Source: Protonemura montana
Lineage: Eukaryota > Arthropoda > Insecta > Plecoptera > Nemouridae
Direction of reading: 5' to 3'
NCBI GenBank assembly: GCA_947568835.1
Contig: OX387604.1
Coordinates: 15,529,076-15,593,075, forward strand
DNA length: 64,000 nucleotides
The notes below the pieces were generated by a model. The model saw only the letters and a program-made list of their open reading frames with translations, had not been told where the DNA came from and searched no databases. Positions within the stretch are counted from its first letter, which is position 1. Every line of letters begins with the position of its first letter. The position numbers and the translations under genes were made by a program. Positions 50,601 to 64,000 of this stretch are shown piece by piece.

Positions 50601-51374
50601 TTTTTAATTTCTTGTTTGCCATCTTACCTTCGTTGCTACAACACGCTTCAAAACGCCTCCAATCACACGTTTCTCTAGATATTTCTGGACGTTTTTTTTT
50701 GCTTTTTCATCTCTCAGCTTTGCCACTTCTTCCAATAATTTTCCTCAAATTTGCAATTTCCCCAGAGATTTTCGTCACGCTTACGATCCGATGACAAGTT
50801 GTCATTTAGCCACCATATCAGGAAACGAGAGATATTTCGTTCTCTCTTTAACTTAAAGACACATTGTCACTACCTACCTAGGCCCTTCCACATCCCTTCA
50901 GCGCCTTGACGGCCCAAAACATGTACGCTGGAAAACTCCCAGTGTTTTCATTATATCGTCCTTGTTTCTATCCTTCTCCTGGCAGGTTTGATATTTAATC
51001 GAACAGTGGCCCAGACGAGCACAGATAAGGCAAGGCATGGACTAACCGAGCACACTGTCCAATAGTGGCCTGCCATGCTTGCGCTCCGCTTGCAGAGAAA
51101 TTAAAAAGCCAAGTTTGTATTAATAAGGGCCATGGCAAAGCGGTGAGGAGCCATGAGGGGAGCAAGGAGTAGTATAATAATTACATCGGAGAGTTATGGG
51201 TCGGCTTGCTTCTAGAACGCCCTCTTCAGAAGATTGCTTATTGGCTTCGACTTTTCATTATCTTTCTTCATAGATGAGCCAAAACAGGTTGTCCCTCGCT
51301 AGTCGTTGCCGCTGCCTTCGCCGTCGACGCCGCCGCTGTAGCTTCAGCATGCTCATTCCTCTTTGCTGATGCTG

Positions 51375-51420
51375 TTGAAGTTGCTGCTGCTGCTGCTGCT
51401 GCCGCCGTCGCCGCTGCTAT
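51375..51420 (+). repeat. Imperfect CTG/CCG triplet repeat
   Basis: A short TTGCTGCTGCTGCTGCTGCTG run is followed by CCGCCGTCGCCGCTGCTA. It is intronic and imperfect. No open frame around it looks coding. Confidence 0.8.
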
Positions 51421-54400
51421 ATCGACGAAATATTATAGCATAAACATAATAAGCACATCCACTGTATACACATATTAATACTAAAGCATATTTTAAAACT
51501 ATTCGTGTTCGATCTGTCTAATTCTTTGTTTAACCTTTCGCCATCTTTTCGTGAAAATTGGTCGACCATTAGTCAGAAACTTTTTCGCTCGTAGACGTTA
51601 GTCAATATACTAAAAGGCTAAAAGTGAAAAACTGCAAATAGGAATGCCAGTAATGTGCAAGCTAGTTAATACGGAAGGCACCAATATTGTTTAACTGCGA
51701 CAATGCCTGAATTAGTGCACACTTGGTTTGGATGCCTATTTGCACTTGTTGCTATGGAATGACGTAGACATACATGCCTAACAGATCTTAAGTTTAGTTT
51801 CAAGGGTTAAAAATGGAACCGAAGCAAGGTGCATAAAATCCCGAAAGTCGATCATGGCTGAAAGGATTCACGTCGAGATCTCATGGCTCGAAATGGGATG
51901 GAATTGTTGGACGTGATGTGCTCGCGATCTGTTGAGGCTCGATCAAACGGTACGATAACACTGATTTCACAAAATAAAAAATAAAACTCCGGCTCGTTTT
52001 GTCGATCGAAACCAGCAATATGCTGCAGCTTTCGATATTAACTATTAACTTTTAAGTATTAATTATGGTAGCTGGTACAGATAATACGGTGTTCTGACGC
52101 GGCCCATTCTCAAGTGATATTGTGGAAAAGTAATTCAACGGCGCGGCGCTATGCGATGCAATCTCTCAAATCTGAATCAGGATTTTGCTTCTAATTGCTA
52201 GTAAGGAGTTTGCATTGCTTCGTCCGTGCTCGCTGCTTTGCTTGCCTGCTTGGCTGGTGCTCGGACCACTAACTACCATCCACAGCCAACCTCTTTTATT
52301 ATTTCATCGACATATCATCGTCATTACATCGCCATCCATGCTGCTTGCCATGCCTGCCTGCCTGACTGCCTGCCTTTCTGCCTGCCTGCCATGCACATTC
52401 TTTCTTGCCGTGGCAAGCTATGGCTTTCGAAACGTTTTTAGGAAAATATCAACTTGCTCGTGTCTCAATTGGTTTCGTATCACCAATAATTTTCTCATCA
52501 TCATCTTCAATATAATGTGACATGCTTGAAGCCACATTACGAACTGCTGGCTGAAATCAACGGAACATATTTATCAATTTGGGGAGACACATTTCGTCGG
52601 AAAACCTGGCCTGTTTAGTCCTTCATTCCAAGACGTCGGAATTGGAATAAGACACTCGTTTATCGTTCGTTTGGTTTCGCAAAGAACCTACTGAAAATTT
52701 AGCCTCTATTAATTGTAATTTTACGACTGCTTAAGAATCTGGATGTGCGGGATGTGATATCCAAAAGGCACATTGGTATTCCAAGTGTTTAAATAGCTTT
52801 TTTACAAAACAATTTTAAGACACACATTTTATTTAGAAGATAATCAAATGTGTTGCACGCTTCAACACTATATTAACTGTCTAATATTTTGTTGAACTTA
52901 AGACCACACAATCGTGGAAACTCTTTTGAAAATGTCGAAATAAACGCTAACAGCGGACATAGATGTGAGAGTGCAGTGGGCAGTGGGTAGCAAGAAGCGG
53001 CAGTGACCGCACGCATATTGACAAACTTCCTTTTATAAGATCAGCCCAGTCAGCTAGCCAGCCAGCCAGGTAGCCCAGCCAGCACACAGGGGATAGGGGA
53101 CAGGCTACTCATAGGAGCACTCATCACACTCGTCCGATACAGCGTGCAACCTCTAACTCATTTCGAGTGTCTTGCCCTATTCTTTAGCCGCGAGAAATCG
53201 ACGCGTTCTATAGCGAATAGCGAGCTAGCCAGCAACACACTATGAAACCTGTTTCTTATATTGGACTATAAAAAATGTTATGTAGTTACTTATTAAGTAT
53301 GTTCACGCTATAAATATTATTGCTGGTGACATCGCATTGCGAGAGATGTCTTGGTTTTCTCGATCCAAGCTTTATTACTCAGCATTAACAATCAGCTAGG
53401 TACACCGGGTGATACTTAAATTGTAATTCGTTCATCTTTCCAAACTAATCGATTAAACGCACGTTACCGGTCATGTCAATATTCAAAAGATAAAGCTTTT
53501 GCCATGTCTATGAGCGAATATCGCAGAAGTAAGTGAATACACGAATGGTGGGTGCGAAAGATCGTGGGAGTTTTTCTTGTTTCACCCGTTTGGACGAGGA
53601 ATTTGCGACTTTTTTGGAATTTTTACATATTTCACATTCAGAATTCTGAAGTTGAACACTCCACAGTAGTAAAAACAGTTAAAACTTGCAACCTAAACAG
53701 TAAAACCCTTACATTATGGAGAGAGCCCTTCCCCACACCATACCATATAAATGCCTTGTTTTAACGACCTTTGTATATTAATGCGCCTACCGTGTGTCGC
53801 TTATACTGTTTGTTTGACAATTTCTTTTCTTTGTTTCAGGTAAGGCCAAACACCCAACTCACCGCCCAGGAGCAAAGTCGCACCATTGGTCGACAGCGAT
53901 CCAAAACATCGTAAACGAGTCAAAGTTTTAAACATGTCCAAGTGGCAAGACAATCTAAGTTCTATGAGAATCTTCAATATACTTAGGCGGCAGATTCACT
54001 CATGGTGAGGCAATCTTGTAGTGCACAGATTTGCACACCAAGTTTTTAGCGCAGCATCAATAGCATGTAGCAGCATCGGTAAGTCATTAACATTTCCACC
54101 CAGGTTAATTAACTTTGTAGTTTGTAGTTACCGCGAGCGTTGTTCGATTGAACTGGAATCTTTGTTACTGGATCGAGTAGCCCTATCATTAGCGACCAGT
54201 GCACTCGGCGCTCTGTACTGGGCACTGGCCGAACCAAGCCGAACCAGGGGATACCATTGCCATTGGTAGAGGTACCAAAGAAGGTACTACATTCAGACAG
54301 TTACTGCGCCAAACTATCGCAAGCTACAACACATTTCATTTGAAAATCAATTGTGGATTCGGTACATCCAATCACAGTAAACATGTTTACAAGGCTCTGG

Positions 54401-57400
54401 GTGGTACTTGCATATATAATGCATTATGAGTAGGTAAAACGATTTGAAAGAAAGAAAAAGCTTCGAAAGCACTAACGAGAATTATGATGGAAAAGTATAC
54501 TCAAGCATAGGATATATGCGTAATGTATTTGTTGTATTCTATCAATTACTTTCGAGTAGACCATTCGCAAGCATGAAATCAAGCACAAGGAAAGCAATTT
54601 AAGTAAACAATTTAATAACAAAGCATCGCCTTCTGGTCGAAGTTGACCAGCTTTGGGAAACAAGATATTTGCAATAGTTTCAGATTGGTCTCACAAAAAT
54701 GCATGCCAGCAGCAGCAACAGCATCGGCAGCAGCACAGCTAGTAACATGTGATGGCCCGCGGAGGTGGTGGTGGCGGTTGCGGCATGGCGGCGGTGGTCT
54801 CTGACCATCCGCATGTTCCATGCTCCTTGCACCATCCGGCAAGTAATGCCGAATGTAAACCACAATTGCGTGATTTCGCACTCGATGCAGCCAGTCTAAT
54901 GTTGAAAAGATGATTGCTATGTATTTCTCAGTTGGCTTGGCTTGGCTTGGCTTGGCCGTAAAGCTGCAGACAAGCTGGTAGGATCATTATTCGCTTGGAT
55001 TGTTATTACATATTTTTTGAGAATTACGTGTCAATTTGTGCAGCCGATAGAAACGGTGGGACGAAAATGTTAAAAGGATACCTGCATTCAAAGAGGATTG
55101 CTCACAGATTTTTATCGTCGGGCAGGCGAGTTCGTATATTAGGATCTAATGTAATAGATATTTGGTTGTATTGATGCGTATCATTTCATCAAATTATCTT
55201 CGAGTGCGTATTCCAGATAGAAATATGATCACCAAGTAGATAGATTGCTTTGAGTGTTGATATGTTTAATATTTAAAAGAGACAGAGAGATGAACTATTT
55301 CAGAAAACGACGTGCGTATACCTGCAGTGCTATAAGCCCTGCGCTATGAATGAGCGTAGAGATCGGTACTCTTGTATATCAAGTCTATCAACAACTAGCT
55401 TTTAATAACGAATTGTATGTGACCTGGCCGTTCCTTTTCAGTAAGGTCGCAAACGCACGAATTTCGGTCAGTTTTAGAGACACAAAATCAAAGTTGCTGA
55501 TTTGAGTTTTACTGTAGTGTTAAAAAACGAATTGAATCCCATTGATATTTCGAAGCGTTACCACTGGCGAAAATTTTCAGTGCAAGCCCTTGAGCACTAT
55601 GGGCAGCACTGCGTGCAGTTGCGTTTGCGAGCATACCTCAGCCAGAGATTGCATTAGCATGGTATTAGCTTGTAATATGGAAGTGGAAAAATCTTGGCCA
55701 TTATTTTTGGTTGAAGCAAAGATGTTAGGCAGGAGGTAGGTAGGTTTAGATAGGTAGGTCCTACGTGCCTTTATTACCTCGGATCCCAATGCGGTTGCCC
55801 ATTTCAATCTCGATTTGAGACTCGATTCAGAAACCGATCGACATTAATATTTTCTCAGGCTGCTCCGTACCTGCAGAATACATCTCTCTCTTTCTTATCC
55901 AAACCGATTGTCCGCATCTTCGAAGGCACTTACCAAACCAACTTCATTTCCACATTTCCACGTCATCGAGTTAGAACACGGACCTCAAGAAGCATAGCTA
56001 TCTATCGACTTGTCTTACACATTTCCTATAACTTTCCATTTAGTTTTCATTTGAAAATGTCCAAGTACTGTGTAAACAGTGTGAGATGTAAAAGAGACAG
56101 CTGAAAGAGCGACAGAGAGGTCGAATGGAGACGAGACATATCCAGAGTCACTGCAATTAGCATCATTCGTTAGCTTTTACAAGTGCAGATCGGCATAATT
56201 TATCGCCTCACCGTCGATGTTTCCTTGCATCCTTGCATCTAAGGTGCATGAAGTTTGCTGAGAGTGCATCTTACGGACTGATGCTAGCTACTAAGCTTCT
56301 AGGCTTCTAGGCTTTCTAGCTGTTGTTAGATCAATTAGTTCGGTTCTCCCTAATCGGGCGTTATGTCAAAGTAAGTTACTACATCTACCTATCTACCAGC
56401 CAAAAGACAGCCTTCTTGATATCATTTTATGTAATATATAACATACTCATGCAGTGTGCAATCGCGACAATCGACATACCATTCTGGCGATGTTCTATTA
56501 ATTCATGCAACCACTGCAATTTCATTTAGCTGCAATTCAAATCAGCCAGCTGCGTGGTGGAGTGCAATACAAAACCGGGAGAGTGATGCACATATTATTA
56601 ACTGGGTAATTCCATGTGATGATGGTGTAATGTTTTGCTAAATATTGGAATACAGAAGTTCCAATCAGATGTTGCCCTAACAAAACAACGGACTTGTATT
56701 TGAACTTCGTGATATTTTGAATTTTGATGAAATTTTACCAAAATGGAATCAGAGATTGTGTTATTTAACTGAGGCTTCTCGGATATATTGCCAAAAAGGA
56801 CACAATTTTTAAACATCATTCTCCAAACTCCGAGCCCTTTTATTTTGCCTTAAAACTAACGAAATGGTTCTATTTTTACCACGTTTCAGAAATTAATCAC
56901 ACTCATTTCTATTGTTTTGTTTTGTCTATATTGAAATCTTACTTACGAGCGATTCAAAGAAATAGAATAATCGAATCCTAGAGAGAAAAACGTTCATTCG
57001 GCTATCAAAATGTGTATGATAAACAACAAAGGAGAATGCTGGAGATAAAACCAAAGCAACTAACTTGCGAGAGAAACTAACAAACTAATTGCAGTCTGGA
57101 AGATGAAAGAGTAGGACAGAAGCATGGTAGGCAGTTAGCAGTTAGCAGTAACCGCGGCAGGTAAACTGTCAACTAAGCATGATGTGCCATTCTCCGAGTC
57201 GACACCTCGAGACAGGGTGGTCGATTCGTTTTGCCTTGTACACGTAATTGCTACTTTCATAGGTCCTTAGCACATCACGTTTTTTTCAAAACTAGATAAT
57301 ATATTACTATTCCCACGCATTCGGGGCCAGATGGGTAAACTGTTCACAACTATAGTTTGTTTCTTTTCAAATGTTTTTATTTTGTTGGTTTGGTCAGCAA

Positions 57401-58425
57401 GTCCCGGTAACGATAGTTTCTACCTTGGTGGTTATAATATTTACGAGTGACAAGAAACTGAAAGAAACAATTTTAACTGTTATAATAATGATGGAAAAAG
57501 GAGTGAGGATGTGCTGACGGTTCGGTATTTGTACTAGGTCATACTAAATTTCACCAATATGGCGGTGTTATTGATGTGCTAGTGTTAATTGCGTATAGCT
57601 TTTCTTATTACCCAGAAGTGGTAACTTAAAAAACACCATCGTAGAACCATCGGGTTTGTTTGAACCTAATGGTACCTCTCAAAGTTTGCGGGTTAGCCCA
57701 TGGAAATTGCAGTGAACGGTGGATACCGGAACTTCAAAATAATAATAAGCATTATCTAGAAACAGCCGACCAATATCAATCCAAATGGATCTTATGGACC
57801 ATTGGACCATTGGGATGATATAATGGATCAAGATGTTACACTAATTTAAAAAAGTGCCTAATGAGGTCACAAATAACAACCTAAACTGCTGAAGTGCATG
57901 TATATTCTTTTCAGGCGTTCAGCTACCTCATGACGAGTATTGTTGCACGCAAAAGAAACAAACTTTTCTTTTACGAAATTTTGAGACGCGGACTCATTTT
58001 TGGACTTTCTGGCTGCTCATACGTGACAGTTTAAACCAACCTAAGCTTCCCAGTATTTAAACCTGTCCTAATGGACAACTCATTCAGAAACCAAATAACC
58101 AATGAATTCGCACCATAGTGACAGGGTGATTGATTTGTATCACTAAAAGTCATTCTTTTACTTGTGGGGGTATTCAAAATCCTCGACCTTCATACTTTTC
58201 ATTCAACAAAATTAGGCGCATTTTGAACTTGAAGTAGATTCGATAAGTGGTCTGTCGATTTTAGTCAATTTATCTCTGCTCATTATATCCTCGGTTTCAA
58301 GAGGTGGTGGTCTTCTTTACAAATATATGGTGTGGAAAATATTGGTTTCACTTCAAAACTATATGCCCAACTAAAACACACAGAGTAAAATCAAATTCTG
58401 ATGTCTCAAATATATGTAAACGACA

Positions 58426-58465
58426 ACTATTGGACTATTGGACTATTGGACTATTGGACTATTGG
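58426..58465 (+). repeat. Five exact copies of the 8-mer ACTATTGG
   Basis: Five tandem units are perfect, and a sixth ACTATTGG follows after a short spacer at 58469-58476. It is a young microsatellite-like array in intron DNA. Confidence 0.9.
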
Positions 58466-61019
58466 ACAACTATTGGACATGCAATAAAATATGATGAAAA
58501 ATGATACATACAGTACCGATTTCGATATTAGGCAAAGGTGAACATACATAGAAACGATCATTGCGAAAATTGAGCTTCGACGGTTAATTTTATCGCAAGG
58601 TGCGATCAGAATTGCGACCATTTCAGTTGACTTGCACTAAATGCCGAAAATGCATGTAAAAAGAAATAGCCAAAGGAGATCAACACTAAATTATTACATC
58701 TATAATTTTATTGGAACATTTCTTTTTAGTCCTCTTCTTTGTTCATTACTGTTCATCATCTCACGCATACCAACTTTTTCTTTCACTTGTAAGTAGCGGC
58801 AAAACGTATTACGCACAAAAACGGATTTATGTGACATTTTACCATCAACCTCTCCAGTAAATAGCACTAAACATCCGTTTTATACTGATGGCGTCGTGTG
58901 ATCAGAAATTGAACGTGAAACCTACCTGAACACAGGAACTGTACGTCACGGTAATATCGCAGAATATTGCAGGCTTTCAATTAATTAACAAATCGTCAAC
59001 TTTCCCCATTTGCACCTTCACCCTCTCAATCTGGATTAAAACTGGGATATCGACATATTGCTCATTCTTCTCACATGTATCCTCCGACTACCAAGCGTAA
59101 CGGGAATTCATCACAAATATTCCTTTCCCACGTCGCCAGATTCGACCGTTGCAATTTTACGATATCATACAAAAAGGGGGTAGAACACTTACTCGGTACC
59201 GCTCACTAGCGATCAATTTACCTACCGGCAAAGAGCATAAGGTAGTTCAGTTTTATGGTTTTATAAGTACCTCTGAATGCACGGAAAATTGGTATCTTTA
59301 CAACGCATTGAGCTCTCTTTGCAATCGTACCCCTCGGTGCCCTTTGAAAGGCACGCGGCCGCGTAGAGGTGACCATCGGCTCCATACCAAAGTGCGGAAA
59401 ATTCTCGACCATGGCGCAGACAAAAGGAGTCTATCCGTTAGCAGGTGGATGCAGAGGGGCATGGGAATGTGGCGGTCGCGGTTAGACGGTGGTGGTGATG
59501 ACGATGGCAGCGGTGGTGGCTTGGAGGGTGCAAAACCGCCCGTCCCAGGGCACCCCGACATACCCACCCTCTCGGCACCGGCTCCTTCGGTCGGTCGGTA
59601 TTCACTCCTTTGTCGGTAGCCCTCACGGACTCGGCCCAGGGACATATTTCTATCTTGAGACCCGACCATCGAAGTGATTTCGCCGATTTCAGGAAACTTG
59701 CGGTGAGCCCAATTTGAAAAACATATCGACCCTAGCAGGTATTTTCATCGATAGGTTCATTACGTCGTCTTGGTCTTGGTACCACTTTTTCCGAACAAAA
59801 CAGGAAACCACGGTCTTTTTTCTGTCTTTGATATCGTCGAAGTGTTTATGACGCACAAGTCTTTTACCTGCGGTATAGTTTCAAATGTACAGCTAAGAAT
59901 TTCAGAGTAAACCCCTGGGTCTACATCCTACGCTGCACCCACCATTTTACAGCCGAATATTTGAATTTTCCGGGTTAGATGAAATCTCGCAACCAAGGCA
60001 ACCCCTTCTCTGCACGATCGTGTTTACCAAGGTTCAAGGGGCATACGCATGTCGAGAGCATGGTTGCGAGTTCTTATGTTCGACTAGAGCCGAATTTTAA
60101 AATGCTAATCGGATGAGCCAATTCTGCATATCGTGCCTCGATTGTTTTACATCAGCCCGTGGAAATAATAAGTGTTGACCATGTCGCTTTTTCCATCAAC
60201 TCAATTCTTACGAGGAAAATATTAATATTATTTATCAAGGGTATTTTATACTTCATTAGCACTCCTGGTGGATTAAGGGTGAAAAACGAGTGAAAAGTTG
60301 TCGAGTGAAAAGTACATCGAAGAGTGAAGAGTACAGTGAAGACAGACACCAATTTCTTCTACCTATAGAGTCATCGTCAGCCGATCGCGTCGCCTGAAAA
60401 ACGCTGCGTCACTCAAATTGCTCTACCTTTTCTACGCTAATGGAACCAACCTTCGTCTCATTTCAAACATTTTTTATATGCGAGAATTAAATAGGCTATA
60501 AATATGCTGAAGAATCGTCTTAAATTAGAGGGTTGATTTAGCTAGAGGCCATGAGAATTCTACGTCCAAAAATTGAAGCTCATCAACTGAAATTCCTATT
60601 GACACAACACATTTTCTTACTTTTCTCTTTATTTTCCGGGATTGATGAAAGGCTCGTATTAAAAAGGTTTAGTATATTTGCAAGTTCATTAATTTAGTTA
60701 TGCATCTCGAGTAGGCCCACTACAGTTCTTGTGGTCACTCGTGCTCACTTTACTCCATTCCAACATTATCCTTTGAGCCTTTCAGTCTTTTTCAGCACAC
60801 ATTGCAAACCGTCTCTTCCCATCCTGACCCATCGTACAACAAAACATGGGTTCTGGCACCTATGGCCAACGACCCAACACCAACCAGAAATACATGTTGT
60901 CTCTCTTGACTGCAGGGGAATGTTTCTGACCTGCGATTTCCTTTCCTTCGCCTACATTCGTTTCCGTGCCATTCTAAGAAGTTCTAAACGGATCACGTGG
61001 ACTTGACCACTTTGATTTA

Positions 61020-61370
61020 GCTGGCTTTCGGTAATATTGTCCGACACGATGTTGTTAATGCTTGTCTGCATGTTAAAGGTCCAGCTGGCAAGTCTATCTA
61101 TGCAGACATACTGTGCAAGATGGAGGCGTCACGATGGTAGCTGTCGTTCTCGCAGGGAAATGTGCTAACTGTGGCATGCACCAACCACACAGCATCCACA
61201 CAGTCTATTGTTGTCGACAATGTGATTGTTATGGACCGGGTTCAGGCTGAATAAGATCCTAGTCTGTATGAACGCGTGGCCAAAGGCTGGATTTCAGTAT
61301 ATCTCCCAAGCCAAAAGACAGCTTGGAAACAACTGCGAGTATCCTGTAGTTTTAGGGAACTAGTTATATG
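61020..61370 (+). pseudogene. Possible broken coding relic, family unknown
   Basis: One plus frame reads AFGNIVRHDVVNACLHVKGP, AGKSIYADILCKMEASRW, a stop, LSFSQGNVLTVACTNHTAST, VIVMDRVQAE, a stop, and DPSLYERVAKGWISVYLPSQ. Two in-frame stops interrupt otherwise protein-like sequence that is unlike the surrounding intron. I cannot name the family. It could be a processed pseudogene or transposon fragment, or a chance low-stop region. Confidence 0.25.
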
Positions 61371-61569
61371 ACTGTTATGGTGTAAAGATGAGTGATTTTT
61401 TTCTAAAATTTTGCATTAAATGCTAGAGCTACTTTTTGTAGGCAATGTATTACAGGAGTTGAAAGGTTAGACCGCAAGGGAATAAGTTGTGGTACACTTA
61501 ACTTCATCACATATCACACTGGTTTTCCTTGTCGATTGACAAAATGGTCGATCCATCACCATGCATATC

Positions 61570-61593
61570 TCTCTTCACACAAGTGTGAAGAGA
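61570..61593. repeat. 24-nt hairpin (11-bp perfect stem)
   Basis: TCTCTTCACAC is followed by AA and its exact reverse complement GTGTGAAGAGA. No U-tract follows and the host is an animal, so it is not a terminator. It is a tight inverted repeat of unknown role. Confidence 0.75.
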
Positions 61594-64000
61594 AGAACCT
61601 TTGTTTCTAGCCTCAAAATGTAGTTCTCGAATCAGTGTCGTATGAACGTCAGAGTCATAGCTAGACGCAAGGACCGCAAGAAGTACCAACCAACCACATC
61701 AAAGTGTTGCATTGCTTCGATTCTATGCAGAGTTCTTTCTAGTCTCATGATGGTTGCTACTTGCCTCTACCGACTTCGGCTACCCTCGACTCTCAGTTGG
61801 AAGCGAGCAACTATAGCCACATCACCCAGGCTGCTTGGGTTCTAATTATCTTCTTGGAAATGAACCGAGCGCGTGGAATGATATACGAAGGACGCATGGT
61901 GGAACGTAGGTATCCCATTGAGGAGTTAGCTGACTTGCTAGTCGCTAGTATCTGCACGCACAGTCCTTGCACGCAACGTAAATGGACTCACGCACCTTGC
62001 TTGCTTACATCATACTGCAAACTTCGAACCCTTACGACCAGAGGACCATGAAATAGAAATGAATATAAGATGCTGTGTGGGGCATTCCATATGCGTCAAA
62101 GTAGAGTGGGGGCAATTGTGGAACACAGGTTTACTTACATTTCAACCTGCTGGTGAAAAATGTGAATCGAAACCAATGTTGCTAAAGTAGCACTTTAAAG
62201 TCGACTAAGTTAGTTTTCACCATTTGCATCATTGACTAGGTAGCCAACTTCTTCCAATACTTTGTGTTATTCAAGATCTTTGAAGTGCAGCAAAGATGGC
62301 TGCTTATCCGCTACAACGGGTGTTCTCACGCCCCTATGGCAAGTCACACAATTATTCTTACCTTCATGTTCTGTATTACTGACTATATATTTATTCTTTA
62401 TATTTATTAACTCTTGTTTCATATACTTGAGTCGAGTTTACTACTGACAAAATAATCAGATTCGGACTCATTCCGTGTCGTCCAGGGGGTAAGGTTTCGA
62501 TTAACTTCGTTTCCGAATGCAGAATACGAGTACGGGGATGGTCCCTGAAGTCAGAGTCTACGTCCTTTTTTCCATGCGCATTCCTGAATCCAGAATTCCT
62601 AAATCACGTGTCTTTGATATCAATGACGCGTCAGCTCATTAACATCGAATTGTACAGAATAGTCGCGCCTATGAGTTCGTATCCCACTTAAGTCCATAAC
62701 AAAACAAGCCGACAATTGGTCTCCAGAAGTTGAAACAAAGGCTGGTGGTAACTTATGCAATGCTACCATCGACTTTAGGGACATGTGGGGAGGAAGAGGA
62801 AAACTTGTAGGACATGTAGGACATGTAGAGGAAAACTTACTTAGTCCTTGATTTTATTTTTATTAGGCTAAGTGATAATTTCCGAAAAATTATCAATCGA
62901 TACATTTTTCGATTTCCAATACCACGACACCCATCCATTTGTGTGGTTGTTGAACAACTTTTGTCTTCCTGCAACGTGATCCATTCCTTCAGCAGCATTC
63001 CTTAAAATTCCCTCAGTGGTTGTTGAGTGGAGCTCAGCCCTTCAGCCCACGAGAGATCAGCATTGGGAACGTCTTAGTTAAACCTCATAGTTGAACGTTT
63101 TAGTTGAACGTCTCAGTTGACGCCTTCCTCCGACCAGGCCGGCTCTGTTAATGGGTCCAGTATTTGTTGACACTCATTATCACCAATTCTTATCGCTACA
63201 CATGGGGAGAACACAGAAACACATTTTGGTCGGCGGGGAATTAATTAAGTCTGCCATTTCGCTCACAAAATTCTTCTTTATTTATCACGACTGAAAAATG
63301 TCGTTCTCTATATGCGATTTATCAACAATAGTAATAATCGTAAGTCTTACTCCGCTGCATTGTGATTGTTACACACGATACCGTTATCAATTACCGCCAT
63401 CAAACTACCAGAAGACATAAGCACTCACCGTCTTTGATCGGTCCCTAAATTATAACGTTTATTATGGAGGGATCTTTAGGAGTTTAAATTAATTTAGGTG
63501 TACATGGATTAAAAATACATGATAATAACATTTCAGTTTTAGAAGATCCTTTGTATTATGGGCCATCGAGCTTTGCAGCATAAGAAAAATACCTTCGGTA
63601 TCATAAGCGGATTATCAAAAATGAGAAAAACTCTACCAAGTAACCCAGGGAGCCCGCATAAACCCTTTAGTGGGAAATACCAACCTAAGCGACAATTAAC
63701 GTTGACCTTCACGAACTAGCATGGTCCTAATGTCACATGGGAATGGAAAAGCAATAATATTAAAAAAATTCGGGGGCCAAACATCAGCATGCCATGATCT
63801 GTTACCTTATAGTCGAGAAATATCGAGCGGCTATCTCTTCAAAGATAACGAAGTTAGGATATTCGGTGTTATATAAAGCTGAAGTTTTGAAATTATGTGC
63901 CTAACACCATGACACAACTCGAGTCACAAATCCGGACAAAAAATGTTCATCGGAAAATATTCAAAAAAATGCCCAAAGTCCAAATTTCTTGAAAAATGAA

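Larger units (their letters stand above)
50000..64000. other. Probable Dachsous intron 1, second half
   Basis: No exon of Dachsous or another known gene is visible. It holds C runs at 50520-50545, CTG/CCG-type triplets at 51375-51420, TGCC tetranucleotides at 52345-52392, five TTGGC units at 54932-54956, 8-bp repeats at 58426-58465, a GC-rich patch at 59.3-59.6 kb with a 156-codon unassigned frame, a possible broken coding relic at 61020-61370 and a palindrome at 61570-61593. If a Dachsous exon is present here I missed it. Confidence 0.45.

Noticed and set aside
53841..53900. Possible Dachsous exon after a TTTGTTTCAG acceptor
   Set aside because: None of the three frames gives a cadherin-like sequence continuing from RCILK, and stops follow quickly.

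Overview
The window is animal nuclear DNA. It is AT-rich, its genes are split by introns with ordinary GT-AG borders, and the proteins are metazoan regulators: two RabGAPs (TBC1D22 and TBC1D15), DPY30, CCDC85 and Dachsous. Long cadherin blocks in the Dachsous exon read much as I recall insect Dachsous, so an arthropod is my best guess. The DNA alone does not settle the species. I see no bacterial operons, CRISPR arrays or rRNA.

Layout. From 1 to 5.3 kb lies the 5' half of a TBC1D22-type gene on the minus strand; its 3' half runs off the left edge. Head to head with it, DPY30 runs on the plus strand (7.1-9.6 kb, three coding exons). A 2.3 kb convergent gap separates DPY30 from CCDC85 on the minus strand (11.9-15.3 kb, four coding exons). 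A 4.2 kb divergent gap rich in repeats follows, then a complete TBC1D15-type RabGAP on the plus strand (19.5-24.5 kb, seven exons, 641 aa). Just after its poly(A) signals sits a decayed P-element-like transposon (24.9-27.8 kb). From 27.8 to 36.4 kb I find no convincing gene, only repeats. The large first coding exon of Dachsous (36.46-38.20 kb, 581 codons, five complete cadherin repeats) ends in a clean splice donor. No further Dachsous exon is visible in the remaining 25.8 kb, which is therefore probably a very long intron with only simple repeats and unassigned open frames.

The genes belong to separate processes: Rab GTPase inactivation (TBC1D22, TBC1D15), H3K4 methyltransferase complexes (DPY30), cell-junction and scaffold functions (CCDC85) and planar polarity or Fat-Hippo signalling (Dachsous). 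No shared pathway is implied by their order.

I did not find a clearly new biological system. The most distinctive signals are mobile DNA in and around the genes: a pair of about 231-bp piggyBac-type TTAA MITEs, one of which abuts a TBC1D22 splice acceptor; an 800-bp element with a perfect 10-bp target duplication; a 242-bp near-perfect hairpin inside a DPY30 intron; and a P-like transposase broken by a 7-bp tandem duplication. Also of note are tandem repeats and a short uORF just before the Dachsous start.
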